This document shows positions 1 through 8,648 of a stretch of DNA of 64,000 nucleotides, in pieces (position 1 is the first letter of the stretch; every line of letters begins with the position of its first letter). The stretch comes from Pantoea sp. Lij88. Its GTDB lineage: Bacteria; Pseudomonadota; Gammaproteobacteria; Enterobacterales; Enterobacteriaceae. The notes under the pieces were generated by a model. That model made no database searches, was not told the origin of the DNA, and saw only the letters and a program-made list of their open reading frames with translations. Location: NCBI RefSeq assembly GCF_030062155.1, contig NZ_CP118269.1:1116001-1180000 (forward strand), in the 5' to 3' direction. The position numbers and the translations under genes were made by a program.

Positions 1-334
1 GCAACTGGTTCTGAACCTGCTGACGGGCTTCGTCGGGATTGGTCCCGGCGGTAAAGGTGAGGGTGATTTGCGCCTGGCCGGTGTTGCTGCTGTTCGAGGA
101 CATGTACATCAGATTATCGATGCCGGTCATGTTCTGCTCGATCACCTGGGTGACGGTATTTTCCAGCGTCTCGGCGGATGCGCCGGGATAGTTAGCGGTG
201 ATACGCACATTGGGCGGTGCCAGATCGGGATACTGTTCAACAGGCAGTGAAATAATCGAAAGCGTGCCACACAGACACAGCAGAATCGCCAGCACCCAGG
301 CAAAGATGGGGCGGTCGATAAAGAAATTCGACAT
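1..334 (-). CDS. acrD: AcrD-like RND efflux pump, N-terminal part (truncated by window edge)
   Basis: This is the first ~111 codons of an RND-family inner-membrane drug/proton antiporter. The visible protein begins [19 protein letters not shown], a cytoplasmic stub plus first membrane helix. It is followed by the porter-domain start containing [14 protein letters not shown] and [17 protein letters not shown], which is near-identical to E. coli AcrD/AcrB. AcrD exports aminoglycosides and other polar compounds with AcrA and TolC. The choice of AcrD over AcrB rests on position: acrD sits next to narQ in E. coli, and here it lies downstream of narQ-narP. The start codon has an AGGAG sequence upstream. 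The rest of the gene lies outside the window. Confidence 0.88.
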   Translation of the reverse strand, partial: MSNFFIDRPIFAWVLAILLCLCGTLSIISLPVEQYPDLAPPNVRITANYPGASAETLENTVTQVIEQNMTGIDNLMYMSSNSSNTGQAQITLTFTAGTNPDEARQQVQNQL

Positions 335-502
335 TAAATCGACACTCCTCAGGACTTATTATTATCGGTCAGGCCCACCGGCAAGGGGCGCACAGGCAGA
401 GAAATCGGAGGGTCTTTGCCACGATTCTCCGCCGCCTTTCACTTTACGTGCGGCAGCGGGGGAAATCGTGGAGAAAATGAGGAGAAAATGTAAATTCGTT
501 GG

Positions 503-1132
503 CTATTTGCGGCTTTCAAGCCACATCACCGTCGCGGCAACGCGCGAGCGCACATCCAGCTTGCGCAGCAGGTTGCGGATGTGCACTTTCACTGTCTCTT
601 CAGAGATATGCAGAATGGTGGCGATCTCTTTGTTCGACAGGCCGCGCGCCACCTCCTGCAGCACATCCCGCTCGCGCTCGGTGAGCTGACGCAGAGGATC
701 GGCACTGTGCTGACGATTATCCAGATAGCTGGCAACGCCTTCACTGAAGACTTTCTCGCCCCGCGATGCCTGCAGGATATGTCCCAGCAGAATCTCCGGC
801 TCGCTGTCTTTGAGCAGATAGCCGTCGGCACCGGCATCCACCATGGCGAAAATATCACTGCGGGCGTCGGAGACGGTCAGCACCAGAATGCGCGAGCTGA
901 TCCCTTCGTGGCGCAGCGCCTTGAGCGTATCCAGCCCGGACATGCCTTTCATATTCAGGTCGAGCAGAATGATGTCAGGTTCCTGACGGCGGGCCTCCGC
1001 CAGCGCTTCGGTGCCGTTGTTGGCCTCAGCGATGACGGCCAGCCGGGGATCCAGCGCCAGCAGCTGACGCACGCCGCGCCGCATCAGCGGGTGATCATCC
1101 ACAATCATCAAGGTTAATGCCGACTGTTGCAT
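503..1132 (-). CDS. narP: NarP nitrate/nitrite response regulator
   Basis: A 209-residue response regulator of the NarL/FixJ class. It has a receiver domain (residues ~8-122) with acidic pocket D12-D13 and phospho-acceptor D58 in the LLDLNMKGMSGLDTL segment. The C-terminal LuxR-type helix-turn-helix (~145-205) contains LTERERDVLQEVARGLSNKEIA and ISEETVKVHIRNLLRKL. The match to E. coli NarP is strong along the whole length. In E. coli NarP is phosphorylated by NarQ or NarX and controls anaerobic genes such as nap and nrf. It lies 124 bp downstream of the narQ-like kinase on the same strand, so the two are probably co-transcribed. Confidence 0.93.
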   Translation of the reverse strand: MQQSALTLMIVDDHPLMRRGVRQLLALDPRLAVIAEANNGTEALAEARRQEPDIILLDLNMKGMSGLDTLKALRHEGISSRILVLTVSDARSDIFAMVDAGADGYLLKDSEPEILLGHILQASRGEKVFSEGVASYLDNRQHSADPLRQLTERERDVLQEVARGLSNKEIATILHISEETVKVHIRNLLRKLDVRSRVAATVMWLESRK

Positions 1133-1256
1133 AGTTTCTCCGTTTTATCGGTTCAGACCGCGGCGGGGTTGAGCCTGCGCTCGCTGGCCCGTCCTGGTGC
1201 CTGAAATCGCCTGCTGCCTGTAGCCGACAGATTGTTTTAATTCATTGAAAGATATA

Positions 1257-2945
1257 TTACGCCAGCTGCCGTGCCGGTTGCGGTGGAAAACGCAACTCCA
1301 CCCGCGTACCCCGTGGCTGTGCGTGAAGGGTCAGATTGCCACTCAGGCGCTGGGCACGTTCGGCCATAATGGTCAGGCCGTAATGGCCCGGCGGTTCATC
1401 CGTGCTGTTCATCCCCACGCCGTCATCTGTAATGGTCAGTAAGTGCTCACCCTGTTCACTGTGCTGATAGTCCACGCGGATAACCTGCGCGCTGGCGTGA
1501 CGAATCGCATTCAGCAGCGCTTCACGGGCGATCTGCAACACGTGCACCTGCTGTTGCGCCTCCAGACTCTGCAGACCGGTCTGATAACTGAACTGGATCT
1601 CTGCGCCGCTCTTTTCCTGCAGCGAGGCGATCATCGCCTGCATCGCCGCCACCAGATCCGCCTTCTCGATGGTCAGACGGAAGGTGGTCAGCAGCTCGCG
1701 CAGCTGTCGATAGGCATCAGCCAGCGCCTGATCGAAGTCAGCGATAATGGTGTGGGCGGCGCTGTCCTCTTTATCGACGGTTCGGCGCAACAGGGTCAGC
1801 TGTATGCGTAAAAAGGAGAGCGACTGCGCCAGCGAGTCATGCAATTCCCGCGCAATGGTGGCGCGCTCTTCAATGACCAGCATCTGTTGATACTGCTGCT
1901 GCACCTGCCAGATCCAGATCGCGCGTCCCAGCATCGCCGCCAGGCTGCGCATCATCTCCTCTGGCGGAGAGGCGCCCGTTTTCAGCCAGCGCAGTTCGCC
2001 AATCTGCTGTTCATCCTGCTGTAACGGCTGGCGTTGCCACTCACCGGCCGCCTTATCATCACCGGCGCGGAAGCGGAACTGGTCGCTGTCGAGCTGGATC
2101 GCCGTCAGCTTTTCGCGCGTCAGTACATTGGTCAGCACCGCTTCAAACAGGGCAGGATGCAGCGGGCTGGCGGTCAGCATCTGTGAGCTGTCATAGAGCA
2201 GCGACAGTGTGCGATTTGCCTGGGTTAAATCTTCTGTTTTCTCGCGAACCGTGCTTTCCAGCAGCTGATAGTGGGAATGCAGACGGGCCGCCATGCCGCT
2301 AAAGGCGTGCGACAGCACCTGCAGCTCATTCTGCTGCTCCACGTGCAGCGGCGGAAACGCAAAATTGCCATTCTCGACGTAGCGGCTGGCTGTGACCAGC
2401 GCATTCAGGGGCCGCACGACCTTCAGTCGGGTAAAGCGAATTGTCATCAGGGCCAGCGCCACAATCGCAATGACACCCACCAGGCTGCTGGCGGCGACCA
2501 GATGCATTTTCAGTTCGGTATAGCGTTGCAGGCCCAGCACAAAGCGATCGATTTCACCGACGTAAATCGGCACCTGCTGCTGATATGCCAGAGTATCGCC
2601 CTGTTGCAACTGCTGCTGCAGGCCAGGCCAGGCGGCGCGCAGACGCTGGTAGCGAACGCTTACTTCACGCGGTACCCAGGGATGATCCAGCTTCTGCAGC
2701 ACCGGGGCATCCAGCGTTTGCTGATAGACCGCGAAATGATGCGCCAGGTTTTGCGGCTGACGGCTGGCATCCCAGGCCATGCGATAGCTCTGCATGCGCA
2801 GTGAACCCGCCAGGTTGATCGCCTCGGCGTCGCGCTGACTGCTGAGGAGCGTGACTAAGGCCAGGCCGGTCGTAAGGAGCGACAGCAGGACAATGGCGCT
2901 GAGCGCCTGAGCGATGCTTTGAGTAACGGAACGTTTTACGATCAC
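1257..2945 (-). CDS. narQ: NarQ nitrate/nitrite sensor histidine kinase
   Basis: A 562-residue membrane kinase (E. coli NarQ is 566). Visible domains are: TM1 at ~14-34; a periplasmic sensor containing the nitrate-binding P-box region (RDAEAINLAGSLRMQSYRMAW); TM2 near 150-170; a HAMP linker; a GAF-like central region; and a HisKA_3 dimerisation domain with the H-box ERATIARELHDSLAQ (histidine near residue 365). It ends in a HATPase domain with the motif DDGVGM. The start is GTG; the first residues MIVKR match E. coli NarQ, which supports it over the out-of-frame ATG two bases upstream. It probably phosphorylates the adjacent NarP. Confidence 0.93.
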   Translation of the reverse strand: MIVKRSVTQSIAQALSAIVLLSLLTTGLALVTLLSSQRDAEAINLAGSLRMQSYRMAWDASRQPQNLAHHFAVYQQTLDAPVLQKLDHPWVPREVSVRYQRLRAAWPGLQQQLQQGDTLAYQQQVPIYVGEIDRFVLGLQRYTELKMHLVAASSLVGVIAIVALALMTIRFTRLKVVRPLNALVTASRYVENGNFAFPPLHVEQQNELQVLSHAFSGMAARLHSHYQLLESTVREKTEDLTQANRTLSLLYDSSQMLTASPLHPALFEAVLTNVLTREKLTAIQLDSDQFRFRAGDDKAAGEWQRQPLQQDEQQIGELRWLKTGASPPEEMMRSLAAMLGRAIWIWQVQQQYQQMLVIEERATIARELHDSLAQSLSFLRIQLTLLRRTVDKEDSAAHTIIADFDQALADAYRQLRELLTTFRLTIEKADLVAAMQAMIASLQEKSGAEIQFSYQTGLQSLEAQQQVHVLQIAREALLNAIRHASAQVIRVDYQHSEQGEHLLTITDDGVGMNSTDEPPGHYGLTIMAERAQRLSGNLTLHAQPRGTRVELRFPPQPARQLA

Positions 2946-3197
2946 ATGAATGGCCCTGTTCAGAGTGCGGGAATTATAAGCGTGGCGTTACGTTACGCAA
3001 ATGATCCATCTCCTGTTTATCGCACAGGACGTAACACATCGCACACAAAATGACCGCGACTGACAGTTCCCAGGATGCGCTACGGTTTTACGGGTAAAAA
3101 GGGGACAGTTTTACATCGTCCCGATGTTGCTTTTCATTGCAGCGTTAATAATCCATCCATTCATCAGTTCAACCCCTCTCAGATTAAGGAGCATCCA

Positions 3198-3470
3198 ATG
3201 AAAAAGCTGAATGCTGTACTGGCGGGTGCATTACTGGCTACCGCCTCCTTTGCCACTTTCGCCGCTGCGCCGGTCGATCAGTCGCAGGCGCAGGGTATGC
3301 AGAGCATCGGCAGCGTGTCGGTCTCCGGCGTTCGCGGCTCACTGGACGATGCCAATCGCCAGCTGTCGCAAAAAGCGGAAGAGATGGGCGCCAGCCATTA
3401 CCGTGTTATCGGTGTCGATAACCCAGGCGATTCCAGCCTGTGGAGCGGCACCGCAGAGATTTATCGCTAG
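3198..3470 (+). CDS. BhsA/YhcN-like periplasmic protein (DUF1471)
   Basis: A 90-residue protein with a clear Sec signal peptide (MKKLNAVLAGALLATASFATFA, cut after Ala-Ala near residue 24). A single YdgH/BhsA/McbA-type domain follows, with the typical IGSVSVSGVRGSLDDA start and ASHYRVIGV...SGTAEIY end. Members of this enterobacterial family are small periplasmic or outer-surface proteins induced by acid, oxidant, metal or biofilm conditions; several paralogues exist per genome, so the exact name cannot be fixed. ATG 3198 was chosen because it has a TAAGGA ribosome site and gives the signal peptide. The gene stands alone and is followed by a strong terminator. Confidence 0.85.
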   Translation: MKKLNAVLAGALLATASFATFAAAPVDQSQAQGMQSIGSVSVSGVRGSLDDANRQLSQKAEEMGASHYRVIGVDNPGDSSLWSGTAEIYR

Positions 3471-3503
3471 CCCAACCCTCCTGTTTCTATCCCTGTAGCT
3501 TTT

Positions 3504-3530
3504 ACCGGCCTGAAAATGGCCGGTTTTTTT
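3504..3530 (+). terminator. Rho-independent terminator of the BhsA-like gene
   Basis: Perfect 7-bp stem ACCGGCC/GGCCGGT with a 7-nt loop, followed by a run of seven T. Confidence 0.9.
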
Positions 3531-3680
3531 GTTTTTGTGCATCAGGATGGATTCTTACAAATCAGCCTGTGCATCTGCCCGGTATATTTTGCTTCGTTCT
3601 TGCAGAACGGGTAGGATTCATCGCCGTAAATTCCCGCGTTGCCCGGCACTCACTCACGGGCAAAGGCACAGAGGAAAATC

Positions 3681-3714
3681 CCCCATTTTGCAGGACGTTA
3701 CGTCCGCACTGGGG
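3681..3714 (+). promoter_or_regulatory. Structured leader upstream of ansP
   Basis: Nested inverted repeat in the ~220 bp between the preceding terminator and ansP. CCCCA (3681-3685) pairs with TGGGG (3710-3714), TGC with GCA, and GGACG with CGTCC around a TTA loop. No T-run follows, so it is not a simple terminator. It may be an RNA leader or a dyad operator. The 37 bp between it and the ansP start contain no other gene. Confidence 0.4.
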
Positions 3715-3750
3715 AGACGACGACTGATGGTCCGGACAAACAGGAATGCT

Positions 3751-5247
3751 ATGAAATCTAAAAAGAAAACCCCAAGTGAGATGCGTGCTGCAAAACGTCG
3801 CTGGCTGAACTCTCACGATGCTGGTTACCAGAAAGCGATGGGTAACCGTCATGTACAGATGATTGCGATCGGCGGTGCTATCGGCACCGGTTTGTTCCTG
3901 GGTGCAGGTGGCCGTCTTCAGGCTGCTGGCCCTGCCTTAGCCATCATCTATCTGGTGTGTGGCATCTTCTCCTTCTTCATTCTGCGTGCACTGGGCGAAC
4001 TGGTTTTACACCGTCCCAGCAGCGGCAGTTTCGTCTCCTACGCCCGCGAGTTCCTGGGTGAGAAAGCCTCCTACGTGGCGGGCTGGATGTATTTCGTTAA
4101 CTGGGCAATGACCGGTATCGTCGATATCACCGCCGTCGCGCTCTACATGCACTACTGGGGCGCGTTTGGTGATGTGCCACAGTGGGTGTTCGCCCTGGGC
4201 GCGCTGGCGATTGTCGGCACCATGAACATGATCGGCGTGAAGTGGTTTGCCGAGATGGAGTTCTGGTTCGCGCTGGTGAAAGTGCTGGCGATTGTGATCT
4301 TCCTGGTGGTGGGTGTGGTGTTCCTGGGCACCGGCAAACCGCTGGATGGCAACAGCACCGGCTTCCATCTGATCACCGATAACGGTGGCATGTTCCCGCA
4401 CGGCTTACTGCCTGCGCTGGTGCTGATTCAGGGCGTGGTGTTCGCCTTTGCCTCTATCGAACTGGTGGGAACAGCGGCCGGCGAATGTAAAGACCCGAAA
4501 ACCATGCTGCCGAAAGCGATCAACAGCGTGATCTGGCGTATCGGCCTGTTCTACGTCGGTTCTGTGGTGCTGCTTGTGCTGCTGCTGCCGTGGAACGCCT
4601 ATCAGGCGGGTCAGAGTCCCTTCGTGACCTTCTTCTCGAAGCTGGGCGTGCCTTACGTTGGCAGCATCATGAACATCGTGGTGCTGAGTGCGGCGCTCTC
4701 CAGCCTGAACTCCGGCCTCTACTCGACCGGACGTATTCTGCGTTCCATGTCGATGGGTGGCTCTGCACCAAAATTCATGTCGAAGATGAACAGTCAGCAG
4801 GTGCCTTATGCCGGTATTCTGGTGACCATCGCCGTCTATGTGATTGGCGTAGTCCTTAACTACTACGTGCCTTCTCAGGTGTTCGAGATCGTCCTGAACG
4901 TCGCCTCGCTGGGCATCATCTCTTCCTGGGCCTTTATCGTGGTTTGCCAGCTGCGTCTGCGCAAAGCGATTAAAGAAGGCAAGGCGGATGATGTCAGCTT
5001 CAAGCTGCCAGGCGCACCGTTTACCTCATGGCTGACGCTGCTGTTCCTGTTCAGCGTGCTGGTGCTGATGGCGTTTGACTATCCGAACGGGACTTACACC
5101 ATCGCCTCTATTCCGCTGATTGCGGTGTTGCTGGTGCTGGGATGGTTTGGTGTGCGTAAGCGTGTTAACGCCGTAGCGCAGACCGAACAGGATCATCACG
5201 AAGAGGAACCTCAGCCGACCCGACTGGCTGACGACACCTCTCGCTGA
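3751..5247 (+). CDS. ansP: L-asparagine permease AnsP
   Basis: A 498-residue amino acid-proton symporter of the APC superfamily with about 12 membrane helices. Nearly every segment matches E. coli AnsP (499 aa), for example [20 protein letters not shown] at the first helix, [20 protein letters not shown] and [20 protein letters not shown]. It imports L-asparagine across the inner membrane. The frame is open further upstream, but ATG 3751 is preferred: it has an AGGA site 8 nt before it and gives a protein aligned with the E. coli N-terminus (MKSKKK... versus MKTQTT...). In E. coli ansP lies elsewhere; here it occupies the place of aegA between narQ and nudK. Confidence 0.93.
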   Translation: MKSKKKTPSEMRAAKRRWLNSHDAGYQKAMGNRHVQMIAIGGAIGTGLFLGAGGRLQAAGPALAIIYLVCGIFSFFILRALGELVLHRPSSGSFVSYAREFLGEKASYVAGWMYFVNWAMTGIVDITAVALYMHYWGAFGDVPQWVFALGALAIVGTMNMIGVKWFAEMEFWFALVKVLAIVIFLVVGVVFLGTGKPLDGNSTGFHLITDNGGMFPHGLLPALVLIQGVVFAFASIELVGTAAGECKDPKTMLPKAINSVIWRIGLFYVGSVVLLVLLLPWNAYQAGQSPFVTFFSKLGVPYVGSIMNIVVLSAALSSLNSGLYSTGRILRSMSMGGSAPKFMSKMNSQQVPYAGILVTIAVYVIGVVLNYYVPSQVFEIVLNVASLGIISSWAFIVVCQLRLRKAIKEGKADDVSFKLPGAPFTSWLTLLFLFSVLVLMAFDYPNGTYTIASIPLIAVLLVLGWFGVRKRVNAVAQTEQDHHEEEPQPTRLADDTSR

Positions 5248-5266
5248 CAGGCTCTGCAACATGAAG

Positions 5267-5292
5267 GCCAGCCTCCGGGCTGGCTTTTTTTT
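5267..5292 (+). terminator. Terminator after ansP
   Basis: GCCAGCC / GGCTGGC 7-bp stem with a short loop and an eight-T tract, 20 bp after the ansP stop. Confidence 0.9.
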
Positions 5293-5389
5293 GCCCGGAA
5301 ACCGACGCGTGGAGACGCGAATTAGGATAGTTTTCCCGCCGGCTTGCCCCTATGATGAACGACTCCCTTTATGCGGTAGCGGAGTCTCC

Positions 5390-5968
5390 ATGTCGTTTAA
5401 GATCAACATCATCAAAGATAAGCTCCTGTCTGAAAACTGGTTTGTGCTGCGTAACTACACCTATGACATCACCGATCGCCGTGGCGAGGTTATCCGCCAT
5501 AAACGCGAAGTCTACGATCGCGGAAACGGGGCGACCATCCTGCTTTATAACCGTGAAAAGAACAGCGTGGTTCTGACGCGCCAGTTCCGTATCGCCACTT
5601 ACGTCAACGGTAACGACAGCGGCCTGTTAATCGAAGCCTGCGCGGGCTTGCTGGACGACGACTCCCCGGAAGATTGCATCCGTAAAGAGGCGATTGAAGA
5701 GACCGGTTATGCGGTGGGCGAGGTGGAGAAACTTTATGCCTGCTATATGTCGCCGGGCGGCGTGACCGAACTCATCCACTTTTTCGCAGCGGAATACAAT
5801 GAATCGCTGCGTGACAACGCAGGCGGTGGCGTCGAAGATGAGTCAATCGATGTGCTGGAACTGAGTTTCCCGGATGCGCTGGCGATGGTCGCCGATGGCC
5901 GCATTCGCGACGGCAAAACCATTATGCTGTTACAGCATGCACAGATTGCGGGCTGGCTGAAGCCATAG
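5390..5968 (+). CDS. nudK: NudK, GDP-mannose pyrophosphatase (Nudix)
   Basis: A 192-residue Nudix hydrolase (E. coli NudK 191). The Nudix box is [20 protein letters not shown] followed by TGY; its core RKEAIEETG supplies the metal-binding glutamates. [16 protein letters not shown] and [14 protein letters not shown] also match NudK. The enzyme hydrolyses GDP-mannose and related sugar nucleotides to mannose-1-phosphate and GMP. ATG 5390 starts the homologous region; further upstream in-frame sequence runs into the ansP terminator. It lies upstream of ypfG as in E. coli. Confidence 0.92.
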   Translation: MSFKINIIKDKLLSENWFVLRNYTYDITDRRGEVIRHKREVYDRGNGATILLYNREKNSVVLTRQFRIATYVNGNDSGLLIEACAGLLDDDSPEDCIRKEAIEETGYAVGEVEKLYACYMSPGGVTELIHFFAAEYNESLRDNAGGGVEDESIDVLELSFPDALAMVADGRIRDGKTIMLLQHAQIAGWLKP

Positions 5969-6153
5969 ATAACTGTGCCGTGAAGCCCGTTGCCGCGCGA
6001 CAGCGTTGAAAGTGGAAGGGCGAGTTTTCAGTTTATGCACGCTTTTTAAGCAGTTAACTGCGCTTTTTGCACAGGTTCACAGAATGCGAACCCTGCCAGG
6101 CCCGTTGATGCGCTATCCTCTCCACTCTGGGTATTCGGGGATCGATCTTCTTA

Positions 6154-7227
6154 ATGTCGTATTGGATGAAATCGCTGTGGCTGTTGCCGTCTCTGTGGGT
6201 TGCCTGTGTTCAGGCGGAACCGTTGCAAAAGTCATTCAACGACTGGCAAATCACCTGCAACAACGAAGCCTTTTGCGTGGCGCGCAATATTCCGGGCGAC
6301 AAAGGGCTGGTGATGACGATTTCGCGTCATGCGGGCGTCAACGATCGCCCCTTGCTGCGAATCGACTACGGCAGTGCCTACAGCGGCGCGCTGCCTGGCG
6401 GTCCGCTTCAGGATAATTTGCTGCTCGACCAGCGCCGCCTGAAACCCGACCTCAAACACTGGACGGTCGAACCCCATCATCTTGCTACCAGCAATGCCAT
6501 TGCCATTGATGAGTTCCTGGATCTGGTGATGGAGGCCAAAACCCTGCAGCTGACTTTTGATCCCAATGCGCTGATCTCCCTGCGTGGCATGAAAGCCGCG
6601 CTGCTGCTGATGGATGACACCCAGGGTCGCGTCAACAGCATGAGCGCGTGGATCAAGCGTGGCAACCGCGCCAGCTGGGACGTTCCGCCGCCGCCAGCGC
6701 TGCCGCCATTGCCGCCCGCTGTCCAGCCGCCTGCAGCACTGACGCGCGATGAGACCAGCGGCTTAATTGATTATGGCACCTGGCGGGTCAATACCGACTC
6801 CTGCTCACTCGATCCGCTGCGTCGTGAAGTCAGCGTGGCGCCCCTTACCGACCAGCGCGCGTTGCTGCTGGTGAGTTGTGAAATGGGGGCGTATAACGTC
6901 ATCGATCTGGCGTTTGAAGTGACGCGCAGCCCGCCTTATGTGGCGCGCGGCATCACCTTAACGCTGCCGTTTACGCCACCGGGTGCCAGCGATCGACAGC
7001 TTGAGCTGATTAACGCGGAATATGATGCGGCCAGCGGTCAGCTCTACACCTTTGGGAAAGGACGTGGATTAGGGGATTGTGGCAGGGCCACTCGCTGGCA
7101 GTTTGATGGCACGCGTTTTGTGTTAGCGGAGTATGCGGAAGAGTCGACCTGTGACGCCTGGCACAGCAGTGATGACTGGCCAACCCTGTGGGTCAGCCAG
7201 TCTGACGGTGGCGTACAGCAGCGTTAA
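6154..7227 (+). CDS. ypfG: YpfG-like secreted DUF1176 protein
   Basis: About 357 residues with a signal peptide (MKSLWLLPSLWVACVQA) and then a DUF1176 domain beginning FNDWQITCNNEAFCVARN. A proline-rich linker (PPPPALPPLPPAVQPP, ~residues 175-190) precedes the second half. Several paired cysteines fit a periplasmic, disulfide-bonded protein. The function of the family is unknown. Position between nudK and tktB matches E. coli ypfG. Start is uncertain: ATG 6154 or 6166, neither with a good ribosome site. The stop overlaps that of the convergent ampH by 4 bp. Confidence 0.82.
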   Translation: MSYWMKSLWLLPSLWVACVQAEPLQKSFNDWQITCNNEAFCVARNIPGDKGLVMTISRHAGVNDRPLLRIDYGSAYSGALPGGPLQDNLLLDQRRLKPDLKHWTVEPHHLATSNAIAIDEFLDLVMEAKTLQLTFDPNALISLRGMKAALLLMDDTQGRVNSMSAWIKRGNRASWDVPPPPALPPLPPAVQPPAALTRDETSGLIDYGTWRVNTDSCSLDPLRREVSVAPLTDQRALLLVSCEMGAYNVIDLAFEVTRSPPYVARGITLTLPFTPPGASDRQLELINAEYDAASGQLYTFGKGRGLGDCGRATRWQFDGTRFVLAEYAEESTCDAWHSSDDWPTLWVSQSDGGVQQR

Positions 7228-8387
7228 GGAATAGCCTGCACCATCATCGGCGAGCCAAGCTGGTTACCGACCAGTTCGGCCAGCATATTGTTCACGCCGT
7301 CGCTCATTGGCGTAAAGCGGGTCAGCGGCGAGCGCGTCACCACCACAAAAACCCCCACGTTATGCTGCGGCACCATCGCCATATAGGTGATGAATCCACC
7401 GCCGCCGCCGGTTTTCTGAATGATGCCTGGGCGACCATTTTTCGGGCCCATAAAGACCCAGCCCATGCCCAGCGCATCCGCTTTACCCGGGACATCCATC
7501 CCTTCGACTTTGTTCAGCTGATCGCGACGATAAATCAGCGTCTGGAGCCGATCGATCTGCGGCGTGCGATGGTTAACCGAAGAGTTCAGGAACTGCTGCA
7601 TCCAGCGGCCCATATCATCCGGCGTGGAGTACACGCCGCCGCTGCCAATCGCCGCCAGCGTGTTATTGCACGGACTGGCGCCTTTTTCCGCCACCATCAG
7701 GCGTCCGCACTGCTCAGGTGACGGCGTAAAGGTGGTGTCTTTCATGCCGAGCGGTCGGGTAATCAGCTGCTGAAACAACGCCGGGTAGGGCGTACCGGCG
7801 GCGCGTGACAGCGCATCGCTCAGCAGATCGTAGCCCAGGTTGGAGTAGGCGGCGCTGCTGCCCGGCGCCGCTTTCAGGTTTGCCCGCGCCAGCCACGCCC
7901 AGCGTTCGCTTTTGGTTGGCCAGACAAACACCGGACGCTGTGCTTTGCCGCCTGGCTGTTCACGCGGCAGTCCGCTGGTGTGGGTCGAGAGATTAATCAG
8001 TCGAATCGGCTGACCATTGTAAGTCGGCACGCGTGCTCCCGGCGGCGCATATTTACTCAGGGGATCGTCAAGGCGAAGCTGTCCGCGCTCAGCCATCTTC
8101 ACCATCACTTCACTGGTCATCAGCTTACTCAGCGAGGCGATGCGAATCAGCGAATCTTTCTGCGGACGGACATTGTTGCCGGGACGGGTTTCACCGAAGC
8201 TGGCGAACACCCGCTGGTTACCATCAATCGCCACCAGCGCCATGCCGGTTGCACCGCTGCCATAAAAGATATGTTCCGCATAGCGATCAACAATCTGTGA
8301 GGCCAGCAGGGGATCGGGCGCGACCTGCGCCATGCTTTTTAAAGGAAGCAGTGAAACCATCAGGGCCAGTAAATAGGGTGTGCGCAT
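7224..8387 (-). CDS. ampH: AmpH, penicillin-binding DD-endo/carboxypeptidase (class C fold)
   Basis: A 387-residue periplasmic serine hydrolase (E. coli AmpH 385). It has a signal peptide ending SMA-QVAP and the three active-site motifs of the beta-lactamase fold: S85-L-S-K88, YSN in AAYSNLGYDLL, and KTG in IQKTGGGGGFITYM. HIFYGSGATGMAL and GETRPGNNVRPQ are AmpH signatures. AmpH cleaves peptidoglycan cross-links and pentapeptides and takes part in murein recycling. The frame continues upstream to 8438, but ATG 8387 yields the signal peptide. In E. coli ampH lies by sbmA, so its place here is a lineage difference. Confidence 0.93.
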   Translation of the reverse strand: MRTPYLLALMVSLLPLKSMAQVAPDPLLASQIVDRYAEHIFYGSGATGMALVAIDGNQRVFASFGETRPGNNVRPQKDSLIRIASLSKLMTSEVMVKMAERGQLRLDDPLSKYAPPGARVPTYNGQPIRLINLSTHTSGLPREQPGGKAQRPVFVWPTKSERWAWLARANLKAAPGSSAAYSNLGYDLLSDALSRAAGTPYPALFQQLITRPLGMKDTTFTPSPEQCGRLMVAEKGASPCNNTLAAIGSGGVYSTPDDMGRWMQQFLNSSVNHRTPQIDRLQTLIYRRDQLNKVEGMDVPGKADALGMGWVFMGPKNGRPGIIQKTGGGGGFITYMAMVPQHNVGVFVVVTRSPLTRFTPMSDGVNNMLAELVGNQLGSPMMVQAIP

Positions 8388-8615
8388 GTTCAACGGAAGT
8401 GGCTTCGCTATAAATATCGGAGGAAAATCTGCCTTCACTCATCAGGATGCACCCGGTCGCTGAGCCGCGTTATCCCGCCCGGAACAACAGCAGGAACAGA
8501 CGGACAGCCCGTGCACAGGCAGCATTATGTATGACGGCTCTATAGTAATCAGTTTGCGCAGGGCGGGAAGAGGGGAATAGAGATATTTTTCTGTTTCAGG
8601 CTATAAGATGAAATG

Positions 8616-8641
8616 GCCCTTCCCGGTGCGCCGGGAAGGGC
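8616..8641 (-). terminator. Probable tktB terminator hairpin
   Basis: Perfect 11-bp stem GCCCTTCCCGG/CCGGGAAGGGC with a 4-nt loop, 7 bp after the tktB stop. The downstream sequence on the minus strand is only weakly T-rich (CATTTCAT), so termination strength is uncertain. Confidence 0.65.
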
Positions 8642-8648
8642 AGAGACA

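Noticed and set aside
3640..3750. yybP-ykoY or other known riboswitch in the ansP leader
   Set aside because: The GGGGAG segment alone resembles part of a Mn riboswitch, but the other conserved loops are absent.
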